Part shown: piece after piece, positions 16,959 through 25,963 of the stretch | How the letters are laid out: each line of letters begins with the position of its first letter | Position numbering within the stretch: the stretch's first letter is position 1 | Origin: Rubellimicrobium sp. | GTDB taxonomy: Bacteria > Pseudomonadota > Alphaproteobacteria > Rhodobacterales > Rhodobacteraceae | Assembly (NCBI GenBank): GCA_019454835.1 | Contig: JACFNP010000001.1 | Location: 1 to 64,000 of the forward strand | DNA: 64,000 bases | Direction of reading: 5' to 3' | The notes under the pieces: generated by a model | The model's input: only the letters and a program-made list of their open reading frames with translations | The model's database searches: none | What the model was told of the DNA's origin: nothing | Position numbers and translations under genes: made by a program

Positions 16959-18443
16959 TCAGAACGGCAGCGCCAGGCCGTTGATGCGGATGCCCGCGTC
17001 ATCGATGGTGAGATGGGCCTCGACACGGTCGGGGCCGGTCGGGGTGCCGACCATGGCCAGCATCCCGCGCAGCGACAGGATCACGAGGTCGGGAACCCGC
17101 CCCGTCGCCGCCACCCGCGCCAGCAGGGCATGGACGCCCTGCGCGACAAGGGTGGCCTCGCCCTCGGGCATCGCCATGTGCCGCCCGGCACCGCTGCCGT
17201 CGCGCCACGCAAAGGCGCCGCTGCCGGTCAGCGCAGCCCCGCCCAGCGCGGCATCCAGCCTTTGCAGCTCAAGCCGCAGCAGATCATAGGGGCGACCGGC
17301 TGCCCCCCGGCCATCGGCAAGATCGGCGCGCAGGATGATCTCGCCGCGCAGCGCAAGGTCGAGATGCGCGGGCGCCGCGCCGTCCCCTGCCGCAACGGCC
17401 CAGGGGCCGAGGGCCTCGATCCCGGCGACCGTCAGCACCAGCGCGGTCTCCTGCGGCGTGCTCCGGGCGATCAGGGGCAGGCGCAGGCGCAGGGTCGATG
17501 CGGCAACGCGCGCCACCGGCGCGCCGTCGAACGCCAGTTCACCCGCCCGGTTGTCGAGCGCCAGTTCCAGCCCGCGCCCACGGGTCATGTCCAGCGCCCA
17601 CCGGGCACCCTGCACGGTCTGCGCGACATCGCGCAATGTATCGTGGCCGCGACGGTCGATGTCGCGCACATGCAGTTCGCCCGCGCGTCCGCTGGCGTGC
17701 AGCCGCATCCCGGCACGCAGCGCCGCCGACAGCGACGGGGCGGCGGGCGCGGTCTCGGGCAGGCGCAGGGCAACGGCGGTCTCGATCCCGCGATATTCGG
17801 CCCGCTGCACCGTGGTCGCCTGCGGGCGGCGGACCGAGATTTCGCTGGTCAGATGGCCGACCGTGGCCTGCATCTCGAGGCGCGGCACGTCATCCAGGCG
17901 GATGCGGGTCGTCCGGTCCACATCCTCGGCCACGACAAAGCCGGTGGTGGCGCCACCGCCCGCCGCCGCCCCTTCGGGCGCGGTCAATTCAAACGTCAGC
18001 CTGCGCGCGGCGACATGGCCCTGCAGGTCGTCCGGCGTGCCGGAATAGCGCCAGTCGAGACCCTCGGCGGTCAGTTCGCCGCCGAGGCTGAGCCGTGGAT
18101 GATGCCAGCGCAGGTCGAGGTCGAGGTCAAGCATGACCGGCACCCCGCGCGGCAGCGTCACCCGCACCGAACCGTCGCCGTCGTCGTGCAGCGCAAGCTG
18201 CCCGACATGCCAGCCGATGCGCCCGAAGGGCATCTCGATCACCGCCCCGGCGTCGGTGACGGTCATCACGTCGCCCGCGCGGGCGGTCGTGCCGGTCTGC
18301 GTGACGCCGACCCGCGCCAGCGCCGCGCCCCAGCCGTGCCAGACATCCGCCGCCGTCACCTGCGCCAGCGCCGGTGCGGCGGTGAAGGCAAGCGCCAGCG
18401 CGGCGCCTGCCCCCTTCAGCCCGCTGGCGCGACCGCGCGGCAT
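16959..18443 (-). CDS. DUF2125 domain protein, exported
   Basis: 494 residues. N-terminal signal peptide (GAGAALALAFTAAPALAQ) then VTAADVWHGWGAALARVGV. DUF2125 is a family of alphaproteobacterial periplasmic proteins of unknown function. The body is rich in beta-type alternating sequence, like lipid-transfer or AsmA-like proteins, but this is only an impression. It lies 4 nt after an adjacent paralogue and ends with NGLALPF, nearly the same tail as that paralogue (NGMAMPF). The two arose by tandem duplication and later diverged strongly. Confidence 0.75.
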   Translation of the reverse strand: MPRGRASGLKGAGAALALAFTAAPALAQVTAADVWHGWGAALARVGVTQTGTTARAGDVMTVTDAGAVIEMPFGRIGWHVGQLALHDDGDGSVRVTLPRGVPVMLDLDLDLRWHHPRLSLGGELTAEGLDWRYSGTPDDLQGHVAARRLTFELTAPEGAAAGGGATTGFVVAEDVDRTTRIRLDDVPRLEMQATVGHLTSEISVRRPQATTVQRAEYRGIETAVALRLPETAPAAPSLSAALRAGMRLHASGRAGELHVRDIDRRGHDTLRDVAQTVQGARWALDMTRGRGLELALDNRAGELAFDGAPVARVAASTLRLRLPLIARSTPQETALVLTVAGIEALGPWAVAAGDGAAPAHLDLALRGEIILRADLADGRGAAGRPYDLLRLELQRLDAALGGAALTGSGAFAWRDGSGAGRHMAMPEGEATLVAQGVHALLARVAATGRVPDLVILSLRGMLAMVGTPTGPDRVEAHLTIDDAGIRINGLALPF

Positions 18444-18447
18444 CGGC

Positions 18448-19950
18448 CTAGAACGGCATCGCCATGCCGTTCGCGGTGATCTGGCCCTCGGGCGTGATCT
18501 CGATGGTCGAGGTCATCTGGTCGTCACCCGAAGGCACCGCGAACATGCCGAGCATCATGGTCACGCCCATCGCCTGCTCCGGCGGCACGAGGCCGATCTG
18601 GCCAAGTTTCTGCATGAGCGCGTTGATGCCGGAGATCGTGGCGGTCAGCGACCCCTGCGGACGCGGCACCCCGTCGAAAGTGGTCAGGTCGGAGGTGTCG
18701 AAGGTGAACGCCCCGTTCACATGCGCGCTGGCGCCACCGAAGGCCAGATCGACGGTGTTGATGTCAAGCGAGTTGGGCAGGCCCGGCGGCGCGTCCATGT
18801 CTTCGGACATCGAGAACAGATCCTGCGTCAGCGTCGCCGTGCCCGAGAGATCGACGCTCAGCGTCGTCGGGTCGCGCGGGATCACGCGGCCGGGGTCGAG
18901 CATGTCCCAGATGTCGTCGCCGACCGTGACCTGCGCCAGCGACAGCCGCGCGGCGTAGGGTGCGGGTCCGGGCGTCGGCGCGAGCGGCATGGTCAGGCCG
19001 ATGCCCAGCTCGCCCGCCGAGAACGACACCGGGAACGGCATGTCCGGCATCGTCGCATCCAGGGCAAGGCCGTTCATCGACATGTCGTAGGCGAAACTTT
19101 CCTGCGCAACCGCGACATGGCTGCCCGCGCCGTCCATGCGGATGGCGACCTGCCCGTCGCTGCCCGAGTCGGTGACGGCGAAGCTCATCTCGACGGCACC
19201 GACATTCGAGGTCGCATCGACGGCAAAGCCTGCGGCGAAGATCGCGGCGGCATCGTCCGGGTCCACGCCCTCGGGCACGGTCATGTGGGCCTGCGACCGC
19301 ATGTCGGCGATGCTGCCGTTGGCATCGACGGTGTTGCCCATCTCCGAATCCCGGAGGCTGAACTTCAGGTCGCCGCGTTCGGCGGCGAACTGGTAGTCGA
19401 GGGTGGACAGGCTGCCGTCCACGCTGCGCTGCATCGTGCCGGTGACATTGCCAAGGACCATGCCCCCGGTCGCGGTGTCGCCGGTGTCGGAGGTCACCTG
19501 ACCGATCCTGACCCCCATGCGGGGCGCCGTGAACGCATAGGACAGCGCGCCGGGCGATCCGGTCACCTGCGTGACGCTGTCGGTCTGCTCGATGACAAGC
19601 CCGACGCTGAACGGCGCGCCGTCCGAGTCGGTGCCCGAGATGTCGAGCGTCTGCTCGGGCGACATCGTCACGGTGACGCTGCCGTCGCCGTTTTCACTAA
19701 GGACAAGCTGCGGCAGGTTGCCCCGTGTGGTGACGCCGTCGCTTTCGGCGCTGAACGCCATGTCGGTGATGGTGAGCACGCCGTTTTCGTAGCTCTTGCC
19801 GCCGGTCGTGACGGCAACCTCGCCCGACGCGGTCAGCATCGCCTGCCAGTCGTCCCAGACCTGCGGTGCGGTCACGTCCGCGAATGTGGCCGTGGTGCTC
19901 AGCAGCAGCGCAATGCTGCCCAGCGCAAGGCTCCCTTGCGATCTCGTCAT
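18448..19950 (-). CDS. DUF2125 domain protein, exported (paralogue)
   Basis: 500 residues. Signal peptide SLALGSIALLLSTTATFADV followed by TAPQVWDDWQAMLTASG, the same TA-x-x-VW-x-x-W opening as the downstream gene. Start chosen at ATG 19950, which has GGGAGA upstream; the frame extends to 19974. It is markedly more acidic and richer in Ser, Thr and Asp than its neighbour, as expected for an extracytoplasmic protein. Function unknown. First gene of a two-gene operon; the SDR gene at 20075 is divergent. Confidence 0.75.
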   Translation of the reverse strand: MTRSQGSLALGSIALLLSTTATFADVTAPQVWDDWQAMLTASGEVAVTTGGKSYENGVLTITDMAFSAESDGVTTRGNLPQLVLSENGDGSVTVTMSPEQTLDISGTDSDGAPFSVGLVIEQTDSVTQVTGSPGALSYAFTAPRMGVRIGQVTSDTGDTATGGMVLGNVTGTMQRSVDGSLSTLDYQFAAERGDLKFSLRDSEMGNTVDANGSIADMRSQAHMTVPEGVDPDDAAAIFAAGFAVDATSNVGAVEMSFAVTDSGSDGQVAIRMDGAGSHVAVAQESFAYDMSMNGLALDATMPDMPFPVSFSAGELGIGLTMPLAPTPGPAPYAARLSLAQVTVGDDIWDMLDPGRVIPRDPTTLSVDLSGTATLTQDLFSMSEDMDAPPGLPNSLDINTVDLAFGGASAHVNGAFTFDTSDLTTFDGVPRPQGSLTATISGINALMQKLGQIGLVPPEQAMGVTMMLGMFAVPSGDDQMTSTIEITPEGQITANGMAMPF

Positions 19951-20074
19951 CGTGGTCGTCTCCCTGTTACACAATCAGCCCCTGCAACCGCAAAGGGCGC
20001 GGCCGGAAGGCTCTGGACCGCAGGATAGCGGCCAATTACCCTGCGTGAAAGCCTGCGCAGGGGAGTTCACGCGA

Positions 20075-20827
20075 ATGTCGAAACGGGTCGTGCTCGTCAC
20101 TGGGGCAAGCAAGGGCATCGGTGCCGCCACCGCGCGTGCCTTTGCTGCCACGGGCGCGGATCTGGCCCTTGTGGCGCGCGGGCGGGCGGCGCTCGAGGCG
20201 GTCGCTGACGGGATCGGCGGGAACACGCTCATCCTGCCCTGCGACATCGCCGACGCAGGGGCGGTCGCGGATGCGGTCGCCCGCACGCTGGCCGCCTTCG
20301 GGCGGCTCGACGTGGTCATCAGCAACGCGGGCGTCATCGAACCCGTCGCGGGCGTGGCGGACGCCGATGCCGCGCTCTGGGGGCGGGCGGTGGACGTGAA
20401 CCTCAAGGGCGTCTTCCATCTGGCCCGCGCCGCGCTGCCCCCGATGATCGCGGGCGGCGGCGGGTCGTTCCTGCATGTGTCGTCCGGCGCCGCCCATGCC
20501 CCGCGCGAGGGGTGGTCGGCCTATTGCGCGTCCAAGGCCGGGGCGGCGATGCTGATGCAGTCGATCCATCTCGAACATGCCGCGCAGGGCATCCGGGCGC
20601 TGTCGCTGTCGCCCGGCACCGTGGCCACCGACATGCAGCGCACCATCGCCGCCAGCGGCATGAACGACATCAGCCGCCTGCCGTGGTCGGCCCATGTGCC
20701 GCCCGAATGGCCCGCCATGGCGTTGCTGTGGATGGCGGGCGCCGATGCCGACGACTTTCTGGGGCAGGAGCTGTCGCTGCGCGAGGAATGGCTGCGGCAG
20801 GCGCTCGGGCTGATGCCGGTGGAATGA
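20075..20827 (+). CDS. Short-chain dehydrogenase/reductase
   Basis: Classical SDR, 250 residues. Cofactor motif VTGASKGIGAATARAF (TGxxxGIG), NAG motif ISNAGVIEP, catalytic Ser in HVSSGAAH, and the YxxxK motif AYCASKAGA. The basic residue after the glycine motif suggests NADP preference, but this is uncertain. RBS AGGGGAG precedes ATG 20075. The stop overlaps the start of the flavoprotein gene (ATGA), so the two are coupled. Substrate unknown. Confidence 0.9.
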   Translation: MSKRVVLVTGASKGIGAATARAFAATGADLALVARGRAALEAVADGIGGNTLILPCDIADAGAVADAVARTLAAFGRLDVVISNAGVIEPVAGVADADAALWGRAVDVNLKGVFHLARAALPPMIAGGGGSFLHVSSGAAHAPREGWSAYCASKAGAAMLMQSIHLEHAAQGIRALSLSPGTVATDMQRTIAASGMNDISRLPWSAHVPPEWPAMALLWMAGADADDFLGQELSLREEWLRQALGLMPVE

Positions 20828-22020
20828 GCCACGCGCTCGTCATCGGGGCCGGGCCTGCCGGGCTGATGGCGGCGGGGGAACTCGCACGCGCGGGGCATCG
20901 CGTGACCCTGGCCGAGGCGATGCCGTCCCCGGCGCGCAAGCTGCTCATGGCGGGGAAGTCGGGGCTGAACCTGACCAGGGACGAGCCGCCCGACACGTTC
21001 CTGCGCGCCTTCGACCCGCTGACCCCGGCGCTGGAGGCCGCGCTGCGCGCCTTCGGCCCGGCCGAGGTGCAGGACTGGGCGCGCGGGCTGGGACAGGCGG
21101 TCTTTACCGGCTCGACGGGCCGGGTGTTCCCCGTGGCGATGAAGGCATCGCCGCTGCTGCGGGCCTGGCTGGCCGATCTGGCCGCGCTGGGCGTGATGCC
21201 GGAACGCCGCTGGCGCTGGACCGGCTGGGACGGCGGCGCGGCGCTGTTCGACACGCCGGACGGGCCGCAGCGCATCACGGCGACGGCCACCGTGCTCGCG
21301 CTTGGCGGCGCAAGCTGGCCGAAGCTGGGATCGACGGGCGCATGGGCCACGTATCTGCCGGGGCTGGTGGCGCCGTTCCGGCCCGCCAACACCGGGCTTG
21401 CCGTGGACTGGTCGGCGCATATGGTCCGCCACTTCGGCCAGCCGGTGAAGGGCGTGGCGCTGGCGGCGGGCGGGCGCACCAGTCGCGGCGAGATCGTCAT
21501 TTCGGCGCGGGGCATCGAGGGCGGCGGCATCTATCCGCTGTCGCCCGCCCTGCGCGACGGCGCGGCGCTGGCGATCGACCTCTTTCCCGATCTCGCGCCC
21601 GAGGCGCTGGCCGCGCGCATCGCCCGCCTGCCCGCGCGCGCGTCGGCGGCCAACCGGCTGCGGCGCCTTGGCCTGACCCCGGCGCAGGCGGCGCTGGTCA
21701 TGGAATTCGCCCGCCCGCTGCCCGACGACCTTGCGCCGCTGCTCAAGGCCCTGCCCGTAGGGCACGCCGGATTGCGCCCGCTGGCCGAGGCGATCTCGAC
21801 GGCGGGCGGCCTGCGGGCGGAGGCGCTCGACGGCTTCATGCTGCGCGACCGGCCCGGCGTGTTCGCGGCGGGCGAGATGCTCGACTGGGAGGCGCCGACC
21901 GGCGGCTATCTGCTGACCGCAAGCCTTGCCACCGGCCGCGCGGCGGGCAGGCAGGCGGCGGCGTGGCTGGCCGGGCACGGCGGCAACGCAGCCTTTGCAA
22001 GCGGCGACATTTGCGGTTAG
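20824..22020 (+). CDS. TIGR03862-type flavoprotein (HI0933/YhiN family)
   Basis: 398 residues. FAD dinucleotide motif HALVIGAGPAGLMAAGELAR at the N-terminus, then the family segment RKLLMAGKSGLNLTRDEPP and the C-terminal FAD signature GVFAAGEMLDWEAPTGGYLL. These proteins look like FAD/NAD(P)-dependent oxidoreductases; no substrate is known for the TIGR03862 branch. It overlaps the SDR gene by 4 nt, which may point to a shared two-step redox process, though such a link is only inferred from position. Confidence 0.88.
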   Translation: MSHALVIGAGPAGLMAAGELARAGHRVTLAEAMPSPARKLLMAGKSGLNLTRDEPPDTFLRAFDPLTPALEAALRAFGPAEVQDWARGLGQAVFTGSTGRVFPVAMKASPLLRAWLADLAALGVMPERRWRWTGWDGGAALFDTPDGPQRITATATVLALGGASWPKLGSTGAWATYLPGLVAPFRPANTGLAVDWSAHMVRHFGQPVKGVALAAGGRTSRGEIVISARGIEGGGIYPLSPALRDGAALAIDLFPDLAPEALAARIARLPARASAANRLRRLGLTPAQAALVMEFARPLPDDLAPLLKALPVGHAGLRPLAEAISTAGGLRAEALDGFMLRDRPGVFAAGEMLDWEAPTGGYLLTASLATGRAAGRQAAAWLAGHGGNAAFASGDICG

Positions 22021-22050
22021 CTGTCCGCACGCCTTGGGGGAGACGGAGTC

Positions 22051-24147
22051 ATGAACCTGCGCCGAACGCTTGCTCTCGGCAGCGCCATGGTCGCGCTGGC
22101 CGCACCGGCGCTGGCGCAGGACCGGGGGCTGACCTATTCGCTTTACGGCACGCCGGGCCTGATCGACCTGCCCAGCGCGATGGCCGCGAATGACGGGCAG
22201 ATCGCGGGCACGCTGGCGCTGTCGCAGGGCGAAAGCCGCACGGCCTTCACCTTCCAGATGTCGCCCCGCCTGTCGGGCACGTTCCGCTACAGCAGCCTTC
22301 AGGACTACGACGCGGGCAGCTACTACGGGCGCGGCCTCGATCTGCGCTATCAGCTCATGGACGAGGACGGCTGGCGGCCCGCGCTGGCCGTGGGGCTTCA
22401 GGATTTCCTCCAGGACAGCCCCTATTCGGGCGAATATGTCGTCGCCACCAGCACCATCGGCGATTCGTTCCGCGTCACCGCCGGTCTGGGCTGGGGGCGG
22501 CTGGGGGATTACGCCGGTCTTGCGGACCGGCTGGCAGCGCCTTCGGATGGCGCGGTTCCGGCGGATCACTGGTTCCGGGGCACGCCCGCCCTTTTCGGCG
22601 GCATCGAATGGGCGCCGAACGAACGCTTTCTGTTCAAGGCCGAATACGACGGCTCGGACGGCTACCGCGCGGCGGACGGGACGCCGCTGCTCGACAACCG
22701 CTCGCCGCTGAACTTCGGCGTCACCTGGCGCCCGAAGCCGGGCTATCAGGTCGGGCTGGCGGTGCTGCACGGCAGCGAGGTCGCGCTGTCGGGCACGCTG
22801 CTCTTCAATCCGCATGACCGGCCCTATGCGATGGGCCTCGATTCCGCGCCGGTGCCGGTCGCGGTGCGCGGGGTTGCCGCCGCCGCGTCCTGGGACCGCC
22901 CGGCTGCCGATCTGCGCACCGCTATCACCGCCGCGCTGGCCGCCGACGGGTTCCGCGTCGATTCGGTCGAACTGACCGACCGTGCCGCGCGCATCCGCTA
23001 TACCAACGGCACCTACCGCGCCGAGGCGCAGGGGCTGGGCCGTGTGGCGCGCATCCTGACCACGCTGCTGCCGCCGGGGATCGAGACGATCACGCTGGAA
23101 CCGATGCGGCAGGGGATCGCGCTGTCCGCCGTCACATTCCGGCGCAGCGATCTTGAGACGCTGGAAAACGCGCCGGGCGGCACGCGGGCGATCTTTGACC
23201 GCGCGACCTTCGCCGACGCGGGCGGCAGGGCCGGGCTGGTCGCGGTGCCGCAGGACGCATCGCGGCTGTCCTGGGGGATCGCGCCCTACGGGTCGGTTGC
23301 CTTCTTCCGAGGGCGTGATCCGATCAGCCTCGACTTCGGCCTGCAGGCGAGCGCCCGCTATTCATTCGCGCCGAATCTCGTCCTGTCGGGAGCCGTGCGT
23401 TATTCGTTGATATCGCATGATCTGCCCGGCTCCATTTCCTCGGGGCCGGTGCAGCCGGTGCGGCGGCTGTCGTCGCTCTATTCGGCCGAGGGCAACCCCG
23501 GCATCACCAACCTGCAACTCACCTGGTATTCCCGCCCCGGCCACAATCTCTACAGCCGCGTCAGCCTGGGTTACTTTGAAACCATGTTCGGCGGCGTCTC
23601 GACCGAACTGCTCTACAGCCCGGTCGATACCCGCTGGGCCATCGGTGCCGAACTGAACTATGTCGCGCAGCGCGCGAATGACGGCGGGCTTGGTTTTGGC
23701 GGCTATTGCGAAGCCGGGGGGCATGATTATTGCGACCCGTCCGACGACCACGACTATCGCACCCTGACCGGGCATCTGTCGCTTTACTACGGTCTCAGCG
23801 ACCAGCTTCAGGCGCAAGTCGATGTCGGGCGCTATCTTGCCGGTGAATGGGGCGCCACGGTCGCGCTCGACCGGGAATTCGGCAACGGCTGGCGCATCGG
23901 CGGGCAGGTGACGGTCACCGATGCGCACGGGCTGGCGGGGCAGGATGACTACTCCGCCGGAATCCGCATCAGTATGCCCGCCGATTTCCTGTATGGCACG
24001 CCGTCGCGGGGGCGCTCGGGCGCTTCTCTGGGGCTGTATTCGGGCGATGCCGGGTCGCGGCTTGGTGTCAGCGGGCGCCTTTACGATTTCGTCCGTGAGG
24101 GACAGGTGCCCGACCTTGAAACCGGCTGGGGGCGGTTCTGGAGATGA
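22051..24147 (+). CDS. yjbH: YjbH-type outer-membrane exopolysaccharide protein
   Basis: 698 residues. Signal peptide LGSAMVALAAPALAQ, then GLTYSLYGTPGLIDLPSAMA, the typical YjbH (PF06082) opening. The many aromatic-ended beta segments and the C-terminal strand ending in W-GRFWR fit an outer-membrane beta-barrel. In E. coli the yjbEFGH operon belongs to exopolysaccharide production controlled by the Rcs system. The next gene, yjbF, overlaps it by 4 nt; yjbG was not found here. Confidence 0.88.
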   Translation: MNLRRTLALGSAMVALAAPALAQDRGLTYSLYGTPGLIDLPSAMAANDGQIAGTLALSQGESRTAFTFQMSPRLSGTFRYSSLQDYDAGSYYGRGLDLRYQLMDEDGWRPALAVGLQDFLQDSPYSGEYVVATSTIGDSFRVTAGLGWGRLGDYAGLADRLAAPSDGAVPADHWFRGTPALFGGIEWAPNERFLFKAEYDGSDGYRAADGTPLLDNRSPLNFGVTWRPKPGYQVGLAVLHGSEVALSGTLLFNPHDRPYAMGLDSAPVPVAVRGVAAAASWDRPAADLRTAITAALAADGFRVDSVELTDRAARIRYTNGTYRAEAQGLGRVARILTTLLPPGIETITLEPMRQGIALSAVTFRRSDLETLENAPGGTRAIFDRATFADAGGRAGLVAVPQDASRLSWGIAPYGSVAFFRGRDPISLDFGLQASARYSFAPNLVLSGAVRYSLISHDLPGSISSGPVQPVRRLSSLYSAEGNPGITNLQLTWYSRPGHNLYSRVSLGYFETMFGGVSTELLYSPVDTRWAIGAELNYVAQRANDGGLGFGGYCEAGGHDYCDPSDDHDYRTLTGHLSLYYGLSDQLQAQVDVGRYLAGEWGATVALDREFGNGWRIGGQVTVTDAHGLAGQDDYSAGIRISMPADFLYGTPSRGRSGASLGLYSGDAGSRLGVSGRLYDFVREGQVPDLETGWGRFWR

Positions 24148-24806
24148 AATGGACCCTGCTTGCCGCTGCCGCGCTGTTGACTGCCTGCAGCAACGGTCAG
24201 ACGAATTTCAGCCTGTCCAGCCTGCCCGGCGCCAGCATCATCGGTGCGATTCGCGGCGGTGACCGCGACCATTTTGCGACCACCGAAATCGAGACCCCCG
24301 GCTTCACCGCGCAGGCCATCGCCGACAATCCCGAAAACTTCATGATCGTCGATGTGCCCAACATCGGCCTGAACCAGCCCGCGCGGATCGTGCAGAAGAA
24401 CGGTCCCGACGAAACCTGGGCCGCGCAGTCCGGCGCCACCTTCGCCTTTCACGACGGGGTGATGGTCGCCACGCGCGGGCTGATCGACGACCTGCTGACC
24501 CTGTCCGGCGCCGGGGTGCGTAACGCGCTGGCGGCGGGCGGCGGCACGGTGACGCGCACGCTGGAGCGGCTGGACGACCTGGACCGGCTCTCGACGCTGG
24601 TGCTGACCTGCACCATCACCGGCGACGGCCCCGAAGTGGTGAACCTCGGCCTGCGCGAGGCCGAGCTGGCCAAGTTCACCGAACATTGCGCCAGCCCGGC
24701 GCTGGTATTCGACAACGCCTACTGGCTCGACCCCGAAGGCCGGATCATCGCCTCGCGGCAGCTCGTGTCGCCCGGCGTGGGTTATGCGCGGCTGAACCGG
24801 CTGTAG
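24144..24806 (+). CDS. yjbF: YjbF family lipoprotein
   Basis: 220 residues. Lipoprotein signal peptide LLAAAALLTAC with the modified cysteine at about residue 15. The body contains QAIADNPENFMIVDVPNIGL and a C-terminal TDNAYWLDPEGRI-like segment (FDNAYWLDPEGRIIASRQLV) common to the YjbF/GfcB group of exopolysaccharide-associated lipoproteins. ATGA overlap with yjbH shows coupled translation. Probably outer-membrane-anchored and facing the periplasm, working with YjbH. Confidence 0.88.
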   Translation: MKWTLLAAAALLTACSNGQTNFSLSSLPGASIIGAIRGGDRDHFATTEIETPGFTAQAIADNPENFMIVDVPNIGLNQPARIVQKNGPDETWAAQSGATFAFHDGVMVATRGLIDDLLTLSGAGVRNALAAGGGTVTRTLERLDDLDRLSTLVLTCTITGDGPEVVNLGLREAELAKFTEHCASPALVFDNAYWLDPEGRIIASRQLVSPGVGYARLNRL

Positions 24807-24820
24807 GGGGGCGGTGTTCC

Positions 24821-24906
24821 CGTCATTGCGAACGAAGTGAAGCAACCCCGACCGCTCACACACAACATCGGGGTTGCTTCGTCAGCTTCGCTTCCTCGCA
24901 ATGACG
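24821..24906 (+). repeat. Family A palindromic repeat (triplet, copy 1)
   Basis: Inner arms GAAGCAACCCCGA / TCGGGGTTGCTTC are perfect over 13 bp; loop CCGCTCACACACAACA. Confidence 0.9.
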
Positions 24907-24915
24907 GTAGGTGCT

Positions 24916-25001
24916 CGTCATTGCGAACGAAGTGAAGCAACCCCGACCGCTTGCGCACAGCATCGAGGTTGCTTCGTCGCCTGCGGCTCCTCGCAATGAC
25001 G
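24916..25001 (+). repeat. Family A palindromic repeat (triplet, copy 2)
   Basis: Starts 95 nt after copy 1 in the same orientation; loop CCGCTTGCGCACAGCA. Arms differ from copies 1 and 3 at several compensated positions. Confidence 0.9.
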
Positions 25002-25011
25002 GTGGTGTCCT

Positions 25012-25099
25012 CGTCATTGCGAGGCGAAGCCGAAGCAACCCCGACCGCTCACACGCAACATCGGGGTTGCTTCGTCAGCTTCGCTTCCTCGCAATGACG
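25012..25099 (+). repeat. Family A palindromic repeat (triplet, copy 3)
   Basis: Starts 96 nt after copy 2, same orientation; loop CCGCTCACACGCAACA. Confidence 0.9.
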
Positions 25100-25266
25100 A
25101 GAGAGAGCGGCCCCTGCCACACCCCCGCCGCGCGAGTGTTGCAATTTTGCGCGATTTTCGGTCGGATTGCGTGGCGTCGAAAGCCGCAGGTCACAAGCGT
25201 CTTGAGTGGACGCCCCGTTGGCGGTATGGACTGACCAACGCCTTGTTATTCAACCGGAGTAAGAAC

Positions 25267-25557
25267 ATGCGTCTCACCAAGACCATCGCCGCCGTCACTG
25301 CGGCCACGTTTGCCGCCACCACCGCCATGGCCGGTGGCCTTGCCCCCGCCGCCCCCGAAACCACCGTCGTGGTGCCGGTCGAACCCGCGCCGCAGCGTTC
25401 GTCGTGGGGCATCATCCTGCCGATCCTCGGCGTGGCGCTGCTGATCGGTCTGGCGAACAAGAAGGACGATAACGGCACTTCTGGGCCGTCAATGTGTGAC
25501 GACCCTAATAGCGAAACGACCCCCCCCGAACAAATCCCGTGCGAGGACATTGGCTAA
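25267..25557 (+). CDS. Small exported/membrane protein, paralogue 1
   Basis: 96 residues. Signal-like N-terminus MRLTKTIAAVTAATFAATTA ending AMA-GG, then a proline-rich linker and a second hydrophobic segment WGIILPILGVALLIGLANKK. The core PVEPAPQRSSWGIILPILG is identical to the second paralogue at 25706. The C-terminal 20 residues, with two cysteines (SMCDDPNSE and IPCEDIG), are unique to this copy. Function unknown. Its position after yjbHF recalls the small exported YjbE of the enterobacterial operon, but there is no sequence proof of that. Confidence 0.75.
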   Translation: MRLTKTIAAVTAATFAATTAMAGGLAPAAPETTVVVPVEPAPQRSSWGIILPILGVALLIGLANKKDDNGTSGPSMCDDPNSETTPPEQIPCEDIG

Positions 25558-25705
25558 ACACTATCCGAAGGCGTCGCATACGGCGCTGACATCGGGCGGG
25601 TCGCAAGACCCGCCCTTTCCTTTTACGCTGCCAGTTTTCCTTGCACGACCGCCCCCGCCGCGCGTATTGTCTGCCCCGTAACGATTACCAACGGGGGACC
25701 GAACC

Positions 25706-25930
25706 ATGTATCTGAAGAAAACACTCGCCGCCGTCGCGCTGGCCGCGATGACCGCGACCAATGCCATGGCGGGCGGCCTTGCCCCGGCCTCACCGGAACC
25801 CACCATCGTCGTCCCGGTCGAACCCGCGCCGCAACGGTCGAGCTGGGGCATCATCCTGCCGATCCTCGGCGTCGCGCTGCTGATCGCGCTGGCGAACAAG
25901 GACAAGAAGGAACCCGCACCCGACGTGTGA
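25706..25930 (+). CDS. Small exported/membrane protein, paralogue 2
   Basis: 74 residues. N-terminal signal-like segment ending in NAMAGGLAPASPEP and a C-terminal hydrophobic stretch GIILPILGVALLIALAN followed by a charged tail DKKEPAPDV. It shares GGLAPA-x-PE and the whole PVEPAPQRSSWGIILPILG core with the gene at 25267, so this is a recent tandem duplication. GGGGGACCGAACC precedes the ATG. If the signal is cleaved after AMA, the rest could be a small inner-membrane-anchored or oligomerising peptide. No known family assigned. Confidence 0.75.
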   Translation: MYLKKTLAAVALAAMTATNAMAGGLAPASPEPTIVVPVEPAPQRSSWGIILPILGVALLIALANKDKKEPAPDV

Positions 25931-25935
25931 GTGAT

Positions 25936-25953
25936 CGCCTTCTCGCAATGACA
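25936..25953. repeat. Family A right-half fragment
   Basis: TCTCGCAATGACA end of a repeat without its left arm, just before the complete variant copy. Confidence 0.5.
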
Positions 25954-25963
25954 GTAAAGACAT

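Larger units (their letters stand above)
24807..25266. other. Gene-free stretch with a triplet of family A repeats
   Basis: 460 nt without a gene, holding three tandem family A repeats (24821-25099). The remainder, 25100-25266, is the leader and promoter region of the first exported microprotein; no clear promoter boxes are seen. Confidence 0.8.

Noticed and set aside
20521-22815. 764-residue open frame on the minus strand
   Set aside because: Antisense to the SDR, flavoprotein and yjbH genes, which have clear motifs; composition typical of shadow frames.
24821-25099. Regularly spaced repeats at 24821, 24916 and 25012 (and at 30306 and 32224) as CRISPR arrays
   Set aside because: The gaps are only ~9-15 bp, units are ~86-90 bp long palindromes that differ from each other, and no cas genes are present.
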